Source: Granulicella sapmiensis (GTDB lineage Bacteria; Acidobacteriota; Terriglobia; Terriglobales; Acidobacteriaceae). From it: a DNA stretch of 64,000 nucleotides. Position numbers and translations under genes: made by a program. The notes beneath the pieces were generated by a model that did not search any database, was not told the origin of the DNA, and worked only from the letters and a program-made list of their open reading frames with translations. Where the stretch lies: NCBI GenBank assembly GCA_026225395.1, contig JAMFSR010000004.1:167837-231836 (forward strand), read 5' to 3'. Below, in pieces: positions 61,085-64,000 of this stretch (the first letter of the stretch is position 1; every line of letters starts with the position of its first letter).

Positions 61085-63151
61085 ATGACCAACCGCATCC
61101 GCATCCTCGGCACGCTCCTTGCCCTTTCGGCAACAACGCTTGCGCTCCATGCCGCACCTCCCGGCCGTCAGCAGATCAACATTACGGACTACGTGATCCA
61201 CGCGGACCTCGACCCCGCCACCGGCAAGCTCTCCGCCACGGCAGCCGTCACCTTTACCGCACTCGACGACCTCAACGTCGTCACCTTCGGCCTCAACAAC
61301 GGCTTGCAGGTCACGAGCATCGTCGACTCCACCGCGAATCCCACCGCGACTGCGACCACCCCGGCACCTGCATCGGCCGGCCCGAAACTCCGTACCAGCA
61401 AGCCATCACCCGCGCCGGCCACAGCATCCCTCAACTCCGAACGCAACGTCACCGACTCGACCATCCGCGTCACCCCCGCAGCCCTCCTCACCAAGGGCGC
61501 CACTTACACCTACACCTTCACCTACGCCGGCGCACCCACCGTCGAAACCAGCCCCGTAGACGGCATCAAGCTCGTCCAGATCGCCGACCCCATCAGCATC
61601 CTCCTCTACGCCGGCCGCTGGTTCCCAATGACAGGCCTCTTCACCGACCGCTTCACTGCCGAGCTCCACATCACAGTGCCCAAGGGTGAGCGCGTCGTCG
61701 GTTCCGGTGCTCTCGGTAAAGAGCGCACCATTCCCGGCGAGGATGGCAAAGGCCGCTCCCAGTTCGACTTCAACTGGGACAAGCCCGGCTTCCCCGGCAC
61801 CCTCGTCGCCGGCCAATTCCTCGCGCCTATCACCATCCCCGGCGTCTCCAACATCCGTGCCTTCGTCACCGAAAAGAACAAAGAAAAGGGCCACGACTTC
61901 GCCTCCACGGTCACCCGCGAGTTCGAGTTCATGACCAGCATCTTCGGCCCCGCCGAATCTGGTGTCCTCGACATCGTCGAGCTCCCCACCGACTCCGTCT
62001 CCGCCGCCTGGGGCCCCGAGCTCATCGCCATCCGTCCAGACCGCGCCAACACGCGCCTCTTCGCCAACACCGTCGCGCACCAATGGTGGGGTTCGCTCGT
62101 CTCTCCCGCCACACTCAACGACGCCTGGATCACCAACGGCATGTCTCGCTACGGCGAGCTCCTTTACGTCGAAGAAACCGCCGGCAAAAACGCCCTCCAG
62201 TCCGCCATCACCGACGTAGAAGCCGGGGCGCTCGCCTACGACACCGACCCGCTCACCACGCTAGGCCGCCTCGACCCCTTTAGCCCCCAGTTCCAATCGG
62301 AAACCCTCGAAAAAGGCGCCATGGTCTTTCACATGCTCCGCTGGGAGATGGGCGACGACGTCTTCCAGGCCTTCCTCAAGAAGACCGTCACCGACTACAA
62401 AGACAAATCCATCCGCACCGCCAACATCCAGACCGTCGCGGAAGATGTCTCAAAGCTCGAGCTCACACCCTTCTTCTCGCAATGGCTCGACGGCACCGGT
62501 GCCCCCGAGTTCGGCGACAACTTCACTGTCTTCCGTCTCGGCAACGGCAAAGGCTTCCGCACCGTCGGGGCCGTTACCCAGGACCTCGACCTGTTCAAAA
62601 TGCCCGTCCAGCTCCGCGTTGAAACCGAAGGTAAAACCGAAGACCGTCGCGTTGATCTCTCCGGCACCGAGTCCGCCTACACCATCGAAACCTTCGGCCG
62701 CCCCCGCCACATCATCCTTGACCCCGACAACTGGCTCCTCAAATCCACGCCCGACCTTGCCGTCCGCGTGGCCGTCCTCCGCGGCCAGCAGGCCGTCGCT
62801 CAGGGCGACCTGATCGCCGCCATCGCCGAGTACCAGAAGGCCCTCGACAGCAACCGCGGCAGCGCACTGGCCAACTACCGCCTCGCTGAAATCTTCATGA
62901 TGCAGCACAACTACCAGTCCGCCGCCAACAGCTTCCGCGACGCCTTGCGCGGGGACGGTGATCCAAAGTGGGTCGAAGTCTGGAGCCACATCAACCTCGG
63001 CAAGATCTTCGACATCACCGGTCAGCGCGAGCGCGCCGTGAATGAGTACCGACTCGCCGTCCAGACCAACGACAACACCCAGGGCGCCATCAACGAAGCC
63101 CGTTCCCTCATGCAAAAGCCCTTCAAGCGCGACGAAGCGAACGGCGAGTAA
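61085..63151 (+). CDS. M1-peptidase-like pseudoenzyme with TPR C-terminus, exported
   Basis: A 688-residue exported protein with signal MTNRIRILGTLLALSATTLALHA. Residues 30-230 form an M1-type beta-sandwich, and 260-460 the thermolysin-like domain (FEFMTSIFGPAESGVLDIVELP, ANTVAHQWWGSLVSPATLNDAWITNGMSRY). The zinc motif HEXXH reads Asn328-Thr-Val-Ala-His332, and the third ligand Glu, expected 19 residues after the second His, is Asn351 (canonical NEG becomes TNG). Two of three zinc ligands and the catalytic Glu are lost, so peptidase activity is not expected. A TPR region follows (about 560-680), with DLIAAIAEYQKALDSNRGSALANYRLAEIF. A scaffold or binding role in the periplasm is inferred. Confidence 0.85.
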   Translation: MTNRIRILGTLLALSATTLALHAAPPGRQQINITDYVIHADLDPATGKLSATAAVTFTALDDLNVVTFGLNNGLQVTSIVDSTANPTATATTPAPASAGPKLRTSKPSPAPATASLNSERNVTDSTIRVTPAALLTKGATYTYTFTYAGAPTVETSPVDGIKLVQIADPISILLYAGRWFPMTGLFTDRFTAELHITVPKGERVVGSGALGKERTIPGEDGKGRSQFDFNWDKPGFPGTLVAGQFLAPITIPGVSNIRAFVTEKNKEKGHDFASTVTREFEFMTSIFGPAESGVLDIVELPTDSVSAAWGPELIAIRPDRANTRLFANTVAHQWWGSLVSPATLNDAWITNGMSRYGELLYVEETAGKNALQSAITDVEAGALAYDTDPLTTLGRLDPFSPQFQSETLEKGAMVFHMLRWEMGDDVFQAFLKKTVTDYKDKSIRTANIQTVAEDVSKLELTPFFSQWLDGTGAPEFGDNFTVFRLGNGKGFRTVGAVTQDLDLFKMPVQLRVETEGKTEDRRVDLSGTESAYTIETFGRPRHIILDPDNWLLKSTPDLAVRVAVLRGQQAVAQGDLIAAIAEYQKALDSNRGSALANYRLAEIFMMQHNYQSAANSFRDALRGDGDPKWVEVWSHINLGKIFDITGQRERAVNEYRLAVQTNDNTQGAINEARSLMQKPFKRDEANGE

Positions 63152-63387
63152 TTTCCGCACCCCAAATCCTGTCAACCCCCCATCCGCCGCATCTCCCTCA
63201 CTCCAAAGGAGATAGAGTTGGCATAGTTACCCTGTCCAATTCGTTATCCTTAAAGAGAACCAGCAAAAGGAGCCAACACCATCGAATGAAAACAAAGATG
63301 TTCACAAGTCCAAGCCTAAGCCAAATCTTTTCAGGACTTTGAGTCAATAAGTATGGGAGGGGAGGGCCCCGGGGGTGTTACGAATAG

Positions 63388-63969
63388 CTATCGCGGACCA
63401 AGCAAGGCGTTCTTCACCAGCATTGGCTCAAGCTCATCTTCGATCACCACCACGGAAAGCCCAAGCGCCGCCAGAAACTCCACCACCGCAGCCTCAACCG
63501 GATCCACCAGAAACCGGCTCCGCACCACATCCACCGCTCCGCTGAGCAGATCAGCCCCCGCGGCCCGCAAACCAACACACCGCTCCGGCCGGTACGTGCA
63601 TGAGGCCAGGTCGGTAACGCTCAACGCCAGCGTAGGCGTGCAAAGCACCGTCCGTGGCGGCGCCATGCGGTCGAGCAAACTGAAAATTTCCAGCTTCGAC
63701 TCCAGCTCATCCGGCACAAAATCGATCGCGAGATCCGCCTCACGCACCGCATCTTCCACCGTCGTCGCATATCGCAGGGAACCCTTCGCTCCAGCCGCGT
63801 ACTCGACGTACTCATCCTGCGCCCGCCGCAGGTTCGAAGGCATCACATCCTCGAGCACCACTGCAAACCCCGCCGCCGCACACCGAAACGCAAAAGCGCG
63901 CCCCGCCGGCCCGGCCCCAATCACGGCAACCGACCCAACCCGGAACGCGCTCTGCACTTCAGTGTTCAA
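63388..63969 (-). CDS. 3-hydroxyacyl-CoA dehydrogenase NAD-binding domain protein, C-domain absent
   Basis: A 193-residue protein containing only the 3HCDH Rossmann domain: VAVIGAGPAGRAFAFRCAAAGFAVVLEDV (GxGxxG, with Glu40 for NAD ribose), YATTVEDAVREADLAIDFVPDELESKLEIFSLLDR, LCTPTLALSVTDLAS (catalytic-type Ser/Asn region) and a last strand LSVVVIEDELEPMLVKNALL. The helical C-terminal dimerisation domain of the family (about 100 residues with the catalytic His-Glu partner) is missing, so it may act on another small substrate or be truncated. Start uncertain: TTG 63969 with GAAGT upstream is used. The 236-bp spacer after the M1-like gene has no gene; it holds a purine-rich GGGAGGGGAGGG run. 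Confidence 0.65.
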   Translation of the reverse strand: MNTEVQSAFRVGSVAVIGAGPAGRAFAFRCAAAGFAVVLEDVMPSNLRRAQDEYVEYAAGAKGSLRYATTVEDAVREADLAIDFVPDELESKLEIFSLLDRMAPPRTVLCTPTLALSVTDLASCTYRPERCVGLRAAGADLLSGAVDVVRSRFLVDPVEAAVVEFLAALGLSVVVIEDELEPMLVKNALLGPR

Positions 63970-64000
63970 ATTTACTTCGCCGAAAGAGCAGTAACCACCG

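Noticed and set aside
61085..63151. Active M1 aminopeptidase
   Set aside because: Zinc ligands and catalytic Glu are absent.
63282..63345. 18-codon ORF (MKTKMFTSPSL...) after the M1-like gene
   Set aside because: It has an AAGGAG-like box but is very short and lies in what looks like a repeat-derived purine-rich spacer.

Overview
The window looks like chromosome of an acidobacterium, probably class Terriglobia (Granulicella / Edaphobacter / Terriglobus type). This is inferred from the high GC, the dense set of secreted glycoside hydrolases and exported hypothetical proteins, an LpxB (so a Gram-negative envelope), and SCO and NRAMP variants that I associate with this phylum; no rRNA gene is present to prove it. 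Genes lie on both strands with short spacers. I found no tRNA, rRNA, CRISPR array, transposase, phage block or integron. Repeats are short intergenic ones.

Layout. 1-5.4 kb: a membrane glycosyltransferase-like protein cut by the left edge, a Nei-type DNA glycosylase, a GIY-YIG protein, a small conserved protein and dnaK. 5.4-15.1 kb: two tandem paralogous lipoproteins, an AmpG-like MFS permease, an OafA-type acyltransferase, an EmrB-type MFS pump, a GH3 beta-glucosidase and an Ala-rich membrane protein. 15.1-23.9 kb: a sugar-acid region with an SDR oxidoreductase, gluconokinase, tagaturonate/fructuronate epimerase (UxaE), a LarA-type nickel-pincer epimerase, a GH79-like secreted glucuronidase and uronate isomerase (UxaC). 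24-29.2 kb: HAD phosphatase, NUDIX hydrolase, then an NRAMP-like transporter with an altered metal site, a CgeB-type glycosyltransferase and a soluble PRC/MgtE_N/CBS protein in one run. 29.2-38.9 kb: LemA and TPM genes, DUF4142, oligopeptidase B, an AT-rich two-gene islet with a Trypco2-like protein, an ABC exporter, an SCO lipoprotein with a CusF-like domain and another MFS carrier. 38.9-51 kb: GH38 alpha-mannosidase, AddB/AddA, and a response regulator with a histidine kinase. 51-64 kb: threonine aldolase, HemW, a second ABC exporter, a Tat-exported HisC-like aminotransferase, a DUF418 protein, a YdeI-like protein, LpxB, a catalytically degenerate M1-peptidase-like protein with TPRs, and an NAD-binding 3HCDH-domain protein.

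The most interesting reading is metabolic. GH79 (releases glucuronate), UxaC (to fructuronate or tagaturonate), UxaE (interconverts those), an SDR (to mannonate), a LarA-family enzyme with every nickel-pincer residue in place (proposed mannonate to gluconate) and gluconokinase (to 6-phosphogluconate) form a complete chain. It would send hexuronates into the pentose-phosphate/Entner-Doudoroff routes without the classical mannonate dehydratase and KDG kinase, neither of which is in the window. GTC-N-GAC palindromes lie upstream of both uxaE and uxaC. The second notable set is an NRAMP-family transporter lacking the usual DPGN and Met ligands, encoded with a free-standing MgtE-type sensor and preceded by short overlapping ORFs, which suggests a magnesium-type system. 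The third is a zinc-less M1-like pseudopeptidase fused to TPRs.
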